Shown: positions 21,994 through 34,106, counted from the stretch's first letter. The stretch: 64,000 bases of DNA from Dichetophora obliterata (GCA_963920525.1 OY986435.1:95800283-95864282); one strand, 5' to 3'. Numbers and translations are program-made. The notes: generated from the letters alone by a model not told the origin.

Positions 21994-23293
21994 CAGGGTC
22001 CGCCATCTAATGTTTTTTTTTCAACTAGTGCTTATTTCGTGAATGGTAACACTTAGCTCATGTCTGATTTGACAGATAATTAGTTTTATCCTTCCGCTGA
22101 ACGAATATGGTTGTGTATACGCTTGAACAACGCTGGGAAATATTGCGTCATTACTTTGAAAATCATGGTAATGTTGCAGAATGTGTGCGAAAATTGCGTA
22201 CGGATTTTGGAAGAAGAGAAGCACCGTCAGCTCCGTATGTTCGTTATCTTGTGAAAAAAGTGAAAGAAACTGGCATCCTCATCGATAAACCAAAGCGTGA
22301 AAAGCCAAAAGCAGTGCGTACACCCGAGAATATTGCTGCTGTGGCAGAAAGTGTGCGTGAAGCGCCATCAACATCAATTCAACGTCGTTCTCAACAATTG
22401 AACATTTCGGAGACATCATTGAGACGAATTTTGCATAAAGACTTTGGTATGACGCCATACAAAGTCCAATTGGTTCAGGAGCTGAAGCCAACTGACCATC
22501 CAATGCGTTTTCGCTTCGCTAAGTGGGCCTGCGATCGACTTACAGAAGATGCCGATTTTGCCAAAAAAAATCATCTATTCAGATGAAGCTCATTTTGATC
22601 TTGGCGGGTGTAAACAAGCAAAATTGTCGCATTTGGGGCACAGAAAACCCGCACGCATACATTGAAAAGCCGCTGCACCCAAAACGAGTCACTGTTTGGT
22701 GCGGATTTTGGTCCAGAGGCATAATTGGGCCATTTTTCTTCGAAAATGAGCAAGGAGTGGCCGTTACAGTCAATGGCGATCGTTATCGGGCCATGTTGAA
22801 CGAATTTTTGTTCACAAAAATTGAAGAGGAGAATATTGGCAACATTTGGTTTCAACAGGACGGTGCTACGTGCCACACAGCCGCAGCTACACTCGATGTT
22901 TTGCGCCCTGTTTTTGAAGATCGCATTATCAGCCGCAGAGCTGATGTCGTTTGGCCACCTCGGAGCTGCGATTTGACACCGTTGGACTATTATTTGTGGG
23001 GTGCCCTTAAAGATAAGTGTTACGCCGACAAGCCAGAGACAATTGACGCTTTAAAGGACAATATTCGTAAAGCCATTGGTGAAATACAGCTGCACACAAT
23101 CGATAATGTGCTTAAAAATTGGACCGATTGTGTAGGCTACTGCATGGCCAGCCGAGGCAGCTATTTGAATGAAATTATTTTCCATTATTAACCGGAAGGA
23201 TTGTACTTTCAGAAAAAAAAAGAAATTTGAGAAAATATCCAGTAGTTTTTTTTTATAGTATTTTAAAAAAAAAAAGTTATTTGCCAGACCCTT
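21994..23293 (+). mobile_element. DD41D (rosa-type) mariner, near full length
   Basis: Ends CAGGGTCCGCCATCTAATG and, inverse, AAGGGTCTGGCAAATAACT are imperfect terminal repeats followed by T-runs, each flanked by TA. Length 1.30 kb. The internal gene covers almost the whole element. The DD41D spacing places it in the rosa branch of Tc1/mariner, first reported from the fruit fly Ceratitis rosa. Confidence 0.8.
22107..23191 (+). pseudogene. DD41D mariner transposase, two frame shifts
   Basis: The N-terminal 150 residues are open and hold two helix-turn-helix units, the second ending MTPYKVQLVQELKPTDH. In the run of A at about 22562-22569 one extra base shifts the frame, so the first catalytic region IIYSDEAHFDLGG reads in another frame. 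A second change near 22606 restores a frame beginning NKQNCRIWGTENP. The second Asp is in IWFQQDGATCHTA, the third in LTPLDYYLWG, with 41 residues between them. Otherwise the sequence is well preserved, about 345 codons. It was recently active but is now dead in this copy. Confidence 0.88.
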
Positions 23294-24196
23294 TATTTGA
23301 TACATTTTGCCTGGTAAATGCTATCGTGTTTCGCATTGGAAAAACAATTAATTATAAATGTACGACTTATGAGGTTATTTATTATTAACTATTTGTATTG
23401 TAACGTTCATACTGGGCGTGGCAGGTATAGAAAAGCATATATATTCTTGATAAATTTGTCTGTATGTGTGTGATCACGATAACAGCCGTAATTTTGGAGC
23501 TATCGTAACGAAACTCAATATAAGACTTCTTTTTTAAAAAAAGACACAGTTTCGATAGTATCGTAAGTAAAGACGTAGAATTCCTTTTTATACAGTTATA
23601 GAGAAAAATTCTATTTTTTCATTTATGTTTTTGAAAACTATTTTAAAAAATTTCATCTTCTAAATAAAAATTATTCAAAAACAAGTTTGTTGTTGTTGCA
23701 ACAATTAAATTCATGTACAAATTTGTTTTGTTTTATAAAAAATTTTCGTTTGATATTTTTAGTGATAAACTTGTTCTTGTTTATTTTTAATATTGGTTAA
23801 AACTAAATGTAATTCAAAGTTATGTTTAATAAATGGAAATAAGTATCGGAAAATTTTAAATTATTTATTTTTCCTGTAGTAAGGAAATATACATATATGT
23901 ATATTTTAAAAGTAATTTAAAATTACAATTTTAGTTAACAAAATATATTTTAATATGGAAAAAAATATAATGCATAACAGAAATAATATGAATTTATTAT
24001 GGTATTTCAAAAATAATTAGATTTTCAAAGAACAACACATTCTTAGTAACGTATGCTCAAACCTGCGTAGTAATAATACATACTGGCTCTGTAGCTACAC
24101 TAGAGTGGACCTTATTTTAAAAAGACCACCCCAAGGGCTCAAACTGCTGTAATTGATAATAAAAAAATTCGTGAAAAATTTTAGCAAGATCAAATG
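23294..24196. other. AT-rich intronic DNA, no gene seen
   Basis: Contains a segment starting GCGTGGCAGGTATAGAAAAG near 23416 with CACGATAACAGCCG, of a type often seen in dispersed fly repeats. Otherwise AT-rich. No coding potential. Confidence 0.3.
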
Positions 24197-25153
24197 CATA
24201 AAACCCATGCACACACGGCTTAAAGTTTGCACAAGTGCGTGAAAGAAACAAATTTTTTAAAATATTTTCATACACAATTCCATTTGGAATAAGGAAACAG
24301 TTAAGATTTTTTGTTTTATCCAAAAACTTTTCAATTTAATAAGGGTATTCACCTTAAGTAACTTGAATAAATCAGGGGGACAAAATTTTTATTTTTGGAT
24401 TTTCCCAGCAATATTTGTATTATTTTCGACTAATCATGGTGCGCTGATTTCAAAACTATTATTACTTTTTTCTAGCATCACCAGTTTTTGAAATAAACGT
24501 CAGTGAAATCGTTCAATGAAAACTTAGTCAAATTTTATTATATCAAAATTTGTTCGAACAATTTAACGAGTTGAAGTGCGGGAAGTTAAGTCTAAGTGAA
24601 AAAATTATTAACGCAATGTCAACCAAAAGCGTGGACAAATTATACCTTCTTGGATATGACCAAAGTCAACTTCTTCTTGGTGTAAGGTTATCTAAGGTAT
24701 ATTGCTTTAAAAGATAGAGATTTTCTTTATTTCTTAATACGTAGAGATATACATATTGAGTGTTTATTGTTGTAATATTTGTTTTTTATTCTCTTCAACT
24801 TAAATAAACATAAAAAAAATTAAAACTTATAATGCAACTTTTAGATTTTAAATAAACTTATTTCAAAAACTGGTGATGCTAGAAAAAAGTAATAATAGTT
24901 TTGAAGTCAGCGCACCAAGATTAGTCGAAAATAGTACAAATATAGCTGGGAAAATCCAAAAATAAACATTTTGTCCCCCTGAGTTATTAAGTAATTTGAG
25001 GTGAATAACCTTATTAAACTGAAAATTTTTTGGAAAAAACAAAAAAATCTTAACTCTTTTCTTATTCCAAAAAAAAATTGGAAATGAAAATATTAAAAGT
25101 TTTTTTCTTTCATGCACTTGTGCAAACTTTAAGCCGTGTGCGCACGGGTTTAT
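24197..25153. repeat. large hairpin: 300-bp inverted arms
   Basis: Left arm 24197-24499 and right arm 24857-25153 are inverted copies, around 85-90 percent alike by eye. They share CACGGCTTAAAGTTTGCACA, CAGGGGGACAAAAT, GGTGCGCTGA and TAGCATCACCAGTTTTTGAA. The 357-bp loop has no recognised gene. The short ORFs in each arm are repeat shadows. It is probably a foldback or MITE-type insertion, or two head-to-head copies of one repeat. Confidence 0.75.
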
Positions 25154-25201
25154 AGGCATCCGATCTTACTAAAACTTGACAAACAATTTTTTCATTCATT
25201 A

Positions 25202-26586
25202 AGGGGCATGTCACACGGTGTCTGCTTGTCCGTCAAACATTGGAATTTTCGACATTTTTTTTTCTCTCTCTCATTGTTTTGTCCACGGCATGCTACACGT
25301 AGTTTTCTGTTCGATAATCGCGGAAGCTAAATTTACTACGTTTTTGCTACCATTTCGTGCAGGTAACGCTCCTTTATGCAATCGATTCAATAAAACGGCT
25401 ACCCTCTATAGGTTGTTTATAAGTGGTATAAAATTGATGGGTTAAATTCTGATTTTCGAGGTTTAAAATTAATTACATTGGCCAATATGTATGCAGGAAG
25501 TGTATCTGCATATATAGATGACAACGATATGGTCACAATAAAAACAATTGTTGAGTTGATGAAACTCTGGATGGAGTTAAAAAAAATTAAAAAAGATCCT
25601 GCTGGATTAAGCCATGGAGAATTGGCAGACATAAGAAAGGGATGATAAATTTATCAAAGGAGTTAAGATGTACTGATGATAAAGCATTTCTTAAGAATAT
25701 GTCACAAAGCCGGTTGGCTTTGAAATTCATTTATGCACATTTCAGTAATATTTTCACTCCAATTAATAGCCATAACCTTATCTCTAAGAATATTGTAAAT
25801 TTTAACGATTTAAACGATATTACAAGATATATGTATATTTAAACAGTTTATTTGTTAACTACGCGGCTGTAATGTATGACTAGCTTGATCAGTTTTACTA
25901 TCAGTAAATCTATTGCTCTCTTGACGATTATTCTAAAATACAAGGGTGAAAGAGACAACTGCAGCTATACATACAAGCACTAAAAATACTATATACAATG
26001 ACGTGTTGCTTTCATATATGCAATGGAATAGTTTATAAATGGAAAATATAGTTAAAAGATGTATACATTTTTATAAATAACATCATATACACATTTTACG
26101 TTCATATTTTTAATTATAAAATACACAATCACTAAAAAAACAATATATTAAATCATTAATATTACATTCACAACAATCACTAATAATATTCTGCTGTTTA
26201 GTTGAATCCATTTGCTAAGCCAGCCAAAATTTTGCTGCATTTTGCATGTTCGTCAAGTATTCTTCTTCTTTTTATAAATAAATACCATTCAAGCCATGTA
26301 TAGCACTAGCAGCGTACAATTCAATACTAAACAACAAACATTGCATTACTGATGAATTCAAATAGTACATTTCCTATTGCAGTGCAGTTTTATTACTACT
26401 AAACGTAAAACATCAAGAAAATGCAACCGTTGTCCAAATTGTTTTCAACTTTGGGCCGTGAACATTTTTGTCGGTTGCCTGGAAATTTTTTGATGAGTGA
26501 GAAGCTCTCTCAATTGCCAGTTTTTTCCTTTACCCGCGAAAACAACAACAAATTTGTCCGTGTCCGCTGTGTGTGGCATGCACCTA
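25202..26586 (+). mobile_element. putative TIR element with unknown ORF
   Basis: The left edge AAGGGGCATGTCACACGG and, inverse at the right edge, TTAGGTGCATGCCACACA share a terminal motif of about 18 bp. Both continue with TGTCCGTC/CGGACAAA-like sequence. The length of 1.38 kb and an internal open frame are consistent with a DNA transposon, but the repeat is imperfect and no target duplication is clear. Confidence 0.35.
25412..25842 (+). pseudogene. unrecognised coding-like fragment
   Basis: An open frame 25412-25645 encodes DGLNSDFRGLKLITLANMYA, a VSAYIDDNDMVTIKTIVELM segment and a basic ELKKIKKDPAGLSHGE tail. A second frame (25642-25842) continues with SRLALKFIYAHFSN. The balanced amino-acid composition, unlike the surrounding AT noise, suggests a real protein relic, perhaps part of a transposase. 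I do not recognise the family and assign no function. Confidence 0.35.
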
Positions 26587-27558
26587 AGTGTTTGGAAAAT
26601 TTCCCCATACAAATAAGGTCCACCCTAAGCTACACGCATCTGTATTCTCTATTGCATTTATCTTTCTGAAAATAAACAAAACCAATAACGAACTACAAAA
26701 ACGAAAACATCTAATGTGTATTTATATATGTACATTTTACATATATATTAATAACAACAATCACAACAAAAGTAGCAAAACAACAAACGACACGATTGCG
26801 AACCAAACGAACAACAACAACAGCATAAGCAGCTACTCAAGCAGCTTTTGTCTTTCTCATACGAATATATGAATTTTTTATCTTAGATTTTGCTGTTTTG
26901 TGACTTTATTAAATAAGTGACAAAATCCAAAGATAGTTAATTGTTTTATTCGTGATCTAACTGATATTTTGGCATATATTTGTTCTTTGTACGATGAATA
27001 TTAAAGGCTGTAGGTATACCCCCAAGTGTCAACTAAGCTTCATAAATGTGTTTGAAAAAATTTGTGAAAATGACCCCCATACAAACCACGCTGTAAGACG
27101 AAATTCTACGTCAAAAATAAAGATCAAGTTCGAAAATTAGCTAAATCGGAAGAAAACCTCACCAACCTCCTATAAAAAGTGACTTTATAAAAACGGTCAA
27201 ACCTTTTTAAGTTCCTCAAATATTAATCTAATGATTCAAATTTTGCGCATAAGCTTTAATAAAAGCTCAATAAAAACAACGCCAAAGTGGCTGTATGAAA
27301 ATGGTAAAATCTCTTTAAATTCCACAAACATTAATACAATGCTTTCAAATTTTGCAAAAAAGTTAAAGCCTTTACTATGCACTCTACGTTTGGAATTTGG
27401 TGAAATTAAATTTAAATTCCGCCTTCCTCTCAACAAATTTTAATGTTTATTAAATCTATAAATTAATTACTATAAGTTTTAAGCAAGAAATGGCAACTTC
27501 TGCCGTAAACAAAACTTAATATTTTTAAAAACCTTGTCATTAGGCTTTATTATACCAT
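26587..27558. repeat. AT-rich DNA with a short direct repeat
   Basis: Two diverged copies of a roughly 105-bp unit start near 27194 and 27299, each with (A/T)AAATTCC(T/A)CAAA(T/C)ATTAAT and TTCAAATTTTGC. ACAACAA-rich simple sequence occurs near 26750-26830. No gene was recognised. Confidence 0.4.
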
Positions 27559-28287
27559 AGTAGGGTAATGGGTAATAAGGCCTATAACTTTAACATACCT
27601 AAATAAGCAAAATAGACTATTTAGATTAGGTAATTCTAATCAATAACAAAACCGTGTCAGTAAGAACTCGCCTGGTTCTATTTAGGACCACTTCTACCTT
27701 TGAGGGTTGAGTTGTTTTTTATTTTCTTCTCTTCCTTGTATTTATCAAACAAGTCTTTGGTTACTGGGGTTCCCCTGTAGATTAAGGAATTTCTTCTAAC
27801 TATTGGTGTTTTTCCAGTGATTTTCGTCGGTGTAGGCATAAGGTACTGAAGTAATGTTATTTTTATGTAAGCGAGCGGCACATTCATTATCTTTATCATA
27901 TTTTTGTAGGCCTTATTAACCGCTGACAACGTGTTTAAAGAACAAAAAAAAAAAATTGTTCCGACCATGATATTTTATTCAAACATCAAAGGTCATAGAA
28001 GTATGAAATAATCGAAAACTAGCGAAAAATAATGTTTATAACTGTAATAAAAACTAACGATTTAATCGAACGATTTCTTATTATTTTTGCAGCGCAATCG
28101 CCCCTCACAATTAATGTTGCCGTCCTGGTGACAGAGAGCGAACTATCTCGTCGCGACAAGTTTAAATCTTCTTATGTTAATGTAAGCTACCTGTGAGTGT
28201 GACCTTTAGTGACATCGATTATTTAAAATAGTTTTTTTTTGCTTAGGCTTTATTAGCCGACCTTATTACCCGCACTTACCTTACATC
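27559..28287 (-). mobile_element. possible inverted-repeat element with basic ORF
   Basis: GGTAATGGGTAATAAGG at the left and, inverse, GGTAAGTGCGGGTAATAAGG at the right suggest short terminal repeats of about 20 bp. Between them a minus-strand frame (27968-27678) encodes a basic tail-like peptide with PTPTKITGKTPIVRRNS and a KYKEEKKIKNN stretch. It looks like the C-terminal tail of a pogo-type transposase but no catalytic motif is present, so the family is uncertain. Confidence 0.3.
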
Positions 28288-28379
28288 TACTTAAAAAATT
28301 TCATATCAGCTGCTTTCGTTTACGAAAAGTAAAAATTTGCAAAAATATATTTATTAGTAAAAAATATATTTATTCCCCG

Positions 28380-29640
28380 GCAGACGTTGTCCTGCCACAC
28401 ACCGCCATATACAAATTTTAATGTTAATCGAAAAAAATTTTTCCGAAAGTAGCCACACTAACTAAATTAACAAATTTAAGTCTAATTCGACCAAAATATT
28501 GACTCCGTAAAATTTTCGACCGTCCAAAATATAGAATTTTTGTTGATTTGTGGGCGGTAAAAGATGGTGTGGAAAATTTTTGTTCTTCCTCATACCATCT
28601 CGTACTCGAAACAAACCGACTACCAAAATTTCAGCTTAGCTTAGTTTTTATCTGACGCACTTTTCTTCACTCAACATAGTGCGACCAAGCCAATTCTTAA
28701 TACAGCTGCCGAAAATATCCATACAAACCAAATTAAAATTTTTTAGTTTTATACGACCAAACCCGTCTGAAATAAAGCATTTTTTGGTGAATGACTTTTA
28801 TGTATGACATTCAGTTCCAAAGTTATTTGATATCATAAATTTGAATTGTATGGGCAGTGCCACGTCCCCTAATCAAACTCTCGCTCAATTTTGCGTGTTA
28901 CAGCAAACATGGTATGATAGTTGTTAGTGGTTAGTTTCGGAGTCTATAAAAAACACACATTCAATGCCGTCTGAACTATGATGGCATTTTTATTGATTGG
29001 TAGGTGGTTAAATTAGGTGTGGCCCAGCAGTCAATTTTAATAATTTCTGAAAAAGTGGGCGTATATATAGTGTGACCACGTCCATTTTAAGTACAGTTCG
29101 CGACAGTAAGCATACGAACTAAATTACCAAATTTTAATCGAATGCGATCAAAACCATTTGAAATATAGCATTTTTATAAATTATAAAAGGGTGTGGCAAA
29201 AAAAATTCAGTAAACCATCTCGTACTCAGAAACAATCTACTGCCAAAATTTCAGCTAAATCGGCCCAGTAGTTGTAGGGTATTAATAATTTTTAAAAAGT
29301 GGGTGTATGTGTAATTCGGCCACGCCTATTTTTAGTACTGCCAGTAAGCATAGGAACTAACGACCAGAACCGTCTGAAATATAGCATTTTCACTGATTTT
29401 TGGGTGGGAAAAGGGGGGCGTGGAAACCCAGTTTTAGTACAGTTGTCAACAGTAACTATACACAGTAACCCTCTGAAATATGCAATTTTTATTGATTTGT
29501 GAGCAGTGAAAGAGGTGTGGCAAAAATTGTTTTTTTCGTTAACCATACAGTTTTGGAAAACAATCTACTGCCAAAATGTCAGCATAATCCGTTGAGTCGT
29601 TCATGAGTGATGAAGCTACCAACGAACACCATTTCATTTT
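28380..29640 (+). repeat. dispersed repeat, about four degenerate units
   Basis: Repeated phrases recur at roughly 150-300 bp intervals: CGTCTGAAATATAGCATTTT, ACAATCTACTGCCAAAATTTCAGC, GGGTGTGGCAAAAA, GCCACGCC(T/C)ATTTT. A related copy in opposite orientation lies at 58860-59210. This is a tandem or nested dispersed repeat of a kind common in fly introns. The ORFs found here are repeat shadows. Confidence 0.6.
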
Positions 29641-30179
29641 ATTTATAGATTTACCGCACTAAGAACTAAAGAAAGGGTAAAGGAGGATGTGCGTTAAAAG
29701 TAGCATTTTATCAGCAAATTTACCGCACATAAACTCTTGCTATGAAAATGCAGCTGTCACAAATCCGTAGAGTGACGTAGAGCTCAAAATGAAATTTAAC
29801 TTTTTATTTGTTCAAAGTTTATCTTAAGGTTGTAAGATTAGATTCTCTTTTTTACCTGACAACGGGCAAATTAATCGTATATGTGTTTGACTGGTATTTA
29901 TATATGTTGTTTTATTTGCGAAGGGTGGACATTTTCAAGGCCTCACCGTGCAGGTAGGAGTGTACGATTTATACGCACTAAACCTAAATAAAGCCTCATG
30001 GTACCAAAAAAAAAACGACGCATTGAATTTTCGATCTTGAAGAACCCCGTGGAATTAAACAGCTTAGATCTGAACTTTCACAAATATATTGCTCTAACGA
30101 TCTCCCGTAAACATTTTCCACTCAAATACAATTATATTTATGATAGCGTCTAACGTGATAACGTCTTAAACAATATTTT
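29641..30179. other. no gene seen
   Basis: AT-rich DNA. It may contain the decayed upstream part of the non-LTR fragment that becomes readable at 30180. Confidence 0.3.
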
Positions 30180-30350
30180 TGAGCTTAGTAAGATCTCTTT
30201 TAGAATATGGCGGTATAATTTGGGATCCATTTTACAAAAGCTCAATTAATAGAAGCGAAAACATTCAAAAACGCTTTACAAGGTTCGCTTTAAGGCGAAC
30301 TTACTGCCCAGTTACTGGGTACGCTGTCGATTACTTGTAAAAAGCACTTG
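30180..30350 (+). pseudogene. jockey-like RT tail fragment
   Basis: The plus strand encodes LVRSLLEYGGIIWDPFY followed by INRSENIQKRFTRFALRRTY. This is the conserved segment after the RT palm in jockey-superfamily LINE proteins (usual form LVRSLLEYGS-W-P-I-E-IQ-RF-R). Both sides are unreadable, so it is a short relic. Confidence 0.65.
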
Positions 30351-30559
30351 AAAAACTTTAATTTAATTATTGAAACTAGTTTAGGTGACTTTTTATTTAA
30401 TTAATTTTATTTAAAAAAGTAGTTAATTTAAAGGTTAATTAAGTTAGAAGCATTGTAATAATTTAATAAGAATAGTAACTTGTACAAAATACATATACGT
30501 AAAACGCATTCGCACGCAACGCTCTCTTTTTTCAACTGCTTCAGTTGCAGGCCGCAGTT

Positions 30560-31443
30560 GCCACATCCCTTTTGTTTAAGATGTCGCCACCCTTCTTTTT
30601 CTCGGCCTTTCCTGAATATTCGATGCGTCCTCATATCGCTGATCATCACATTCGGATTCTTCGAAGTCATCACTAGAATTATCAGAGTCAAAAATTGGCA
30701 AATTACAATACGGCTTTAGTTTGTCTGTAGCGTAAAGAGATGTATAATGACGTAGTTTCCTGTGTGAACCTGGTAGGACCTCCACTTAGTAGCGATCTCT
30801 TCCAAGAGCTTTCGAAACAATGAACGGACCTTTGTATCGTGGCTCGAGTTTTCGAGAGGTACCGCAACTGGCTGGTTCTTTTTCAGCTAAGACCAGATCA
30901 CCTTCCTTGTAGATTGTGGACTTGGCGTGAGTTTTGTCGAATGTTGTTTAGCTTTAGATCTTTCTTTGTCGACGCGTTCAGCTGCTTCCTCTCGAATTCG
31001 ATGTAGGCCGTTAAGCTGATTTTCGTCGTTTACGTGCAAAGCGAGTATGAGTTTATTTTGAAGAATGTCTCGTGGTTGGAAACCAAACAGAAGCTCCTGT
31101 GGTGTTTTTGCGGTTGTTCCATTCTGCATGCTGCATGCTGTCTGTTCCGGAAGCCTTCATCCCAGGGCTTGTCGTTAGTCGTCGTCGGAAGTAGCATCGA
31201 TAAGATTGTTCGATTTGTTCGTTCGGCATGTGCGTTGGCGCTAGGAGTGCGCACGGCGTTCAAGATGTGAGTGATGTCGTAGTTTTTGCAGTATCGTTTA
31301 AAATCTTTTGACGTAATTGCGGTCCCACGATCAGTAATCATGCGTTTAAAAAAATCAATATTACAGTAAAGCATACAGTTATTGAACTCCAACATTGCTC
31401 TATACATTGGTGAGTTGGTTCTGCATCTTCCTAGATAAAGCAC
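30560..31443 (-). pseudogene. Ty3/gypsy integrase and 3-prime fragment
   Basis: The minus strand reads RMITDRGTAITSKDFKRYC (second catalytic Asp) and HAERTNRTILSML (Glu), then after a shift NGTTAKTPQELLFGFQPRD, then after another shift VLPGSHRKLRHYTSLYATDK with an acidic tail. The order is integrase core, then linker, then C-terminal module of a second, different gypsy element. The RT and gag parts are missing, and the fragment ends next to AT-rich DNA at the upstream side (31444). Confidence 0.75.
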
Positions 31444-31689
31444 ATTAAAATGACGTTAAGTACGTCAAGGAATATTAAAATTTATAAATTCAAATAGTTT
31501 AGGGCTGTTCAGTTCTGAACATTAATTGATTGTTCAGTTCTGGAAATAAATAAAAGCATAACAGCAATATGCACGGGTGACAAAGCGAGCTATTAATTGC
31601 CAAAAAAGCTGAGCTTGCAAAAGCGACATATGAGTCCCAGTGCAATGCTCTGATTCAATGCCAGTTTGGCTATTTTGTAATATGAATCT

Positions 31690-32631
31690 ACTCTCTACTG
31701 CGACAACGCTACATACTTTTTTGGAGCTCGAAATCAACTCCATGAGCTCAAAGAAGCAATCCACTCCCAGAAAGCCAATGAATCAATAATAAGGTAATGC
31801 AGTGATAAAGGAATCGATTTTAAATTTATTCCACCTCGAGCTCCACATTTTGGTGGACTCTAGGAAGCTGCTGTCAAATCAGCGAAGCATCTTTTAATAA
31901 GGAATATGTCCGCAGTGTCCCTAGCCTATGAAGAGCTAGAAACAGTTCTGGTTGAGATTGAGGCTATACTTAACTCAAGACCACTTACTCCAATATCATC
32001 CGACTCCAATGACCTTACCGCACTGACACCCGGACACTTTCTGATCGGCGAACCGTTGACAACATCTGTGGATTCATATGTCACGCAAAATAACGCTTCG
32101 CTACTAACCAAATGGAAGTTAGTATCCCACCTGAAGCATGAATTTTGGAGGCGTTGGTCGCGAGAGTACCTTCAGGAACTGCAATATAGAAACAAATGGA
32201 AGCAACAAAGGGACAACATCGATCCAGGCATAATGGTAATAATACAAGAAGATAACGTTCCACCGCTTCAATCGCCGCTGGGCAGAGTCTTAAAGACATA
32301 CACGGGTCACGACAACATTGTTAGAGTGGCTGACCTTCAGACAGCAACAGGATCTTTAAAACGACCGATTCATAGGCTTGCACCTCTACCAATAAAGAAT
32401 CTGCATCAAGAAGATAACCTCCTTGAAACAGAACAAAACAATGGGGACTCAAGCGTAAAGAACACAGCTCTAACACAAATGAAAAGAAGACAAAAGACTC
32501 GGATCCCACTTGCTCTTCTCATCAACCAAAACGAATACAAGCTCAGCACTTGTAACCATCTTAATGGCTCGCTTAATTGTACCGTACGTGTCCCTTGTGT
32601 CAAAGTAGAAAACATACATTTTCGTGATTAA
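31690..32631 (+). pseudogene. BEL/Pao integrase and DUF5641 fragment
   Basis: Starts at YCDNATYFFGARNQLHELKE (second catalytic Asp of the integrase) and continues FKFIPPRAPHFGGL-stop-EAAVKSAKHLL. A long open frame (31906-32631) follows with LVEIEAILNSRPLTPIS, PGHFLIGEPL and FWRRWSREYLQELQ, then the DUF5641 domain (VIIQEDNVPPLQSPLGRV and VRVADLQTATGSLKRPIHRL). This arrangement is specific to BEL/Pao LTR elements. In the integrase a Trp codon has become a stop, and the upstream RT and gag are absent. Confidence 0.88.
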
Positions 32632-32674
32632 GATATAGTCCATTTTTCGAACTATAGACGTTTAAAGAATTTAA

Positions 32675-32783
32675 TAGGCCAATTACGGTTCACAGCAATA
32701 CACTGCTGTGTCTTATTGTAAGTATTAGCATTACACACAAAAAAACAGAAATTACTGCTGTGTTGTGAAACGTAATAGGCCTA
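32675..32783. mobile_element. 109-bp mini-element with 20-bp TIRs
   Basis: Left end TAGGCCAATTACGGTTCACA, right end (inverse) TAGGCCTATTACGTTTCACA. Inside both ends lie ACTGCTGTG motifs. The same ends terminate the 2.7-kb element at 43977-46696, so this is a miniature deletion derivative of that family. It sits exactly at the junction between the BEL fragment and the jockey fragment. Confidence 0.7.
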
Positions 32784-33775
32784 TAAATCTGATTGCAGTA
32801 ACAAGGCATCCGACAAATTATCAATTTTCTGAAAAATTTTTAAATCATCCGCATATAAAAGACCCCGTAAATTTTTTAATTTTGATGTAATATCATTGAT
32901 AAATAATAATGAACAGTAACGGACCCAAAATGCTTCCCTGACTAACACCCGAGGAAGCTATAAATGGTTTTGAAATTTTATTTTCAATATAAACATGACA
33001 TACCCTATTACTAAGATATGATCCAAACCAATTTAATATGTTTGAGCGAAATCAAATTTTCGCTATTTTTTTAATAAAATGTCGTGAGATACTTTGTCGA
33101 AGGCTTTCAAAAAGTCTATGCAGATATAATCAACCGGATACCCCTGTTGGAAAGCCGAAATACAATATTCAGCAAATATTGTAAGGTTCGTTACCATTGA
33201 ACGACTAGATACAAAACCATGTTGGGATGGAGATATAAAGCGTCTTACAGCAAAATATACTTTTCTTTTTACTATAAATTCAAAGAGTTTTGATACCGAC
33301 GATAGTTTTGATATTGGTCTATAGTTTTCAATATGGTTTTTGTTTCCAGATTTAAAAACAGGGGATATAAATGACACTTTCCAGTCAGGAAGAAAAACCC
33401 CAGCAGATAAAGACTTATTAAAAATAAGCTGAATAGGTTTTGCCAGGGATTTATAACAGTTTTTTAATAGGATACCCGAGAAACCATCCGAATCAGATTT
33501 AGTTGTAGTCTTAAGATTCAAGATTCCTTCCACTACATCTTTCTCAGAGATATAAACCGCACCAAAATCAACTAATATTGTAAAATCCGAAGTAATATCA
33601 CCAGAACATGTAGTTAAAGGTACAAAATTAGACTCAAAAAAGTCAGTCAAAGATTTGCCGTTTCAATAGCATTTTTTGAGACTTTTTCCCTGTAAAACAT
33701 GCCAGCAGGAATATCTGAGCGCTTCTTTTTCGATTTTATGTAATTCCAAAATGCATTAGGAATTACCTAATGCAT
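32784..33775 (-). pseudogene. jockey-like reverse transcriptase fragment
   Basis: The minus strand begins FWNYIKSKKKRSDIPAGMFY (33770-33690). After a shift it has an open frame 33650-33063 with the RT fingers and palm: VFLPDWKVSFISPVFKSGNK, ENYRPISKLSSVSKLFE, SPSQHGFV and YICIDFLKAFDKVSHDIL (first catalytic Asp). Further shifts precede SGVSQGSILGPLLF and NLSDALLLQSDL, where the 109-bp mini-element cuts it. It is an incomplete LINE copy. Confidence 0.85.
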
Positions 33776-33786
33776 TAGGAATTAAA

Positions 33787-34106
33787 AACCATTAGGATTT
33801 TTATTTTGGTTTCTTCAGGAAAGTTATTTCTATTATTCTTGCCAACAGCTTTGTTGAACAAATATATAACGAAAAATCATTTGAAATTGTCTTTAAACCT
33901 TTAATAAGCGACATATGTCTTGCCCGCTTTCAACGCTTCAAAGCAAAAAATGTTACGAATGTTGTTCGTTTGTCTTTTTGTAAGAATCACTCGATAAGAC
34001 CCACTACCACAAGCGATTTTTTCATATTTATTTATTCAGCAAAGTTGTTGGCCAGAATTATAGAAAGAACTTTGCCCAAGAAACCAAAATGAAAATCCTA
34101 ATGGTT
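33787..34106. mobile_element. 320-bp MITE with about 80-bp arms
   Basis: The left tip AACCATTAGGATTTTTATTT and the inverse of the right tip, AACCATTAGGATTTTCATTT, continue as matching arms for roughly 80 bp, through GGTTTCTT, AAAGTTaTTTCTAT and GCCAACA. There is no coding content. Just to the left, an AATTCCTAATGCATT sequence is present twice. Confidence 0.7.

Noticed and set aside
31690..32631. Envelope-type or viral gene after the BEL integrase
   Set aside because: The C-terminal part matches DUF5641 of BEL/Pao Pol; no signal peptide or transmembrane segment follows.
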